NCBI GenBank assembly: GCA_900544305.1
Contig: UQUV01000007.1
Span: 1-64,000 of the forward strand
Reading direction: 5' to 3'
Source of the DNA: an uncultured Porphyromonadaceae bacterium
Lineage (GTDB): Bacteria; Bacteroidota; Bacteroidia; Bacteroidales; Muribaculaceae
DNA: 64,000 nt
Shown here: piece after piece, positions 63,643 to 64,000 of the stretch
Position numbering within the stretch: position 1 is the stretch's first letter
Layout of the letters: each line of letters begins with the position of its first letter
Made by a program: the position numbers and the translations under genes
Notes under the pieces: model-generated
The model's database searches: none
Seen by the model: only the letters and a program-made list of their open reading frames with translations
What the model was told of the DNA's origin: nothing

Positions 63643-64000
63643 TTATTTTTTGATGAACTTTTGAACGCTTTCTCCGTTTTCGCTTGCAATTTTTACAAAG
63701 TATACGCCATTAGCCAATGCTGATACGTTCAATGTAGTTGCATTGCTGTTGATGTTTTCCTTCTTGGCAACGAAAGATCCGTTTGCTCCGTAGACATATA
63801 CTGCATTCAACGATGCTTCGTCGGAAATTGTGATAGTTTCTGATGCAACTGTCGGGAATACTTTAGCAGTTGTGTTGGCAACTACGCTGTTTACGCTTGA
63901 CAAACCGCCGAATTCAGTCGGAACTGAGCGTGAGTCAGTGTCACCCATTCCAAGTTGGCCGTAGCGGTTCCAACCCCATACCCATACAGAGCCGTCTTCC
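63643..64000 (-). CDS. RCC1-repeat T9SS protein, C-terminal part (5' end outside window)
   Basis: The frame is open to the window edge, so the start lies to the right. The visible N-terminal part (EDGSVWVWGWNRYGQLGMG, DTDSRSVPTEF) is an RCC1 beta-propeller repeat. A short linker leads to a T9SS type A sorting domain (KVFPTVASETITI, NAVYVYGANGSFVAKKE, LANGVYFVKIASENG, VQKFIKK). The protein is therefore an exported RCC1-like propeller. About 119 residues are seen, so full length and function are unknown. Confidence 0.8.
   Translation of the reverse strand, partial: EDGSVWVWGWNRYGQLGMGDTDSRSVPTEFGGLSSVNSVVANTTAKVFPTVASETITISDEASLNAVYVYGANGSFVAKKENINSNATTLNVSALANGVYFVKIASENGESVQKFIKK

Noticed and set aside
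1..64000. tRNA, rRNA, prophage or integrative element
   Set aside because: I looked for rRNA stretches, tRNA-like cloverleaf segments, integrases and phage structural genes and recognised none; the only mobile-element trace is the IS630 fragment. A tRNA-finding program would be needed to be certain.

Overview
This 64 kb window comes from a member of the Bacteroidales (phylum Bacteroidota). The signs are TonB-dependent receptors with an N-terminal carboxypeptidase-like regulatory domain, the three-gene fumarate reductase/succinate dehydrogenase operon with a single cytochrome b subunit, -33 TTTG / -7 TAnnTTTG promoters in place of sigma70 boxes, weak Shine-Dalgarno sequences, and at least five secreted proteins ending in a type IX secretion (T9SS) C-terminal sorting domain. 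T9SS cargo argues against a typical Bacteroides and fits a family such as Barnesiellaceae, Tannerellaceae or Porphyromonadaceae. That family-level placement is inference only.

Layout. 1-5.8 kb: the tail of a SusE/F-like T9SS protein, a candidate small RNA, then leftward tatD, a polyprenyl synthase, a lipoprotein and a PIF1-HRDC helicase. 5.9-12.6 kb: rnz, a lipid-linked glycosylation-type cluster (GT39-like membrane protein, UbiA, HAD), obgE, pgeF and an EamA exporter. 12.7-17.7 kb: rplU-rpmA, and rightward a tandem pair of DUF3857/transglutaminase-like proteins, one with its catalytic Cys and His replaced. 17.7-25.2 kb: two T9SS cargo proteins, a ThiD-like kinase and argB. 25.4-30.4 kb: a three-gene locus matching the xenosiderophore uptake system XusA-XusB-XusC. 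30.4-34.1 kb: Pmp3, an outer-membrane barrel protein and a FucP-type transporter. 34.3-39.4 kb: a leftward five-gene redox operon (NapH/NapG-like fused membrane ferredoxin, exported aldo/keto reductase with ferredoxin motifs, DUF1893, ECF-S-like protein, MATE). 39.7-43.1 kb: an esterase, a lipoprotein and a second MATE. 43.1-46.0 kb: an AT-rich decayed island with an acetyltransferase remnant, an IS630 remnant and a frameshifted 5'-nucleotidase, bordered by dispersed repeats. 46-52.5 kb: PAS protein, rnr and the frd/sdh operon. 52.5-59.3 kb: a two-component system followed by mgtA, a porin and cutC. 59.4-64 kb: EamA transporter, esterase, and two T9SS proteins, the last carrying an RCC1-type repeat and cut by the window edge.

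Two families of intergenic repeats recur. One is an about 90 bp palindromic element that places a complete -33/-7 promoter in front of downstream genes, with copies near 6.9, 9.75, 43.2, 45.9 and 52.5 kb. The other is a set of heptamer arrays built from GTTTACA/G and CTAACCC/T units, near 30.66, 34.2, 54.65 and 59.3-59.5 kb. The sharpest regulatory signal is four TTCTAA half-sites at exact 11 bp spacing just upstream of the mgtA promoter and directly after an OmpR-type regulator/kinase pair. This suggests a PhoPQ-mgtA-like circuit. No rRNA, tRNA or CRISPR array was recognised.
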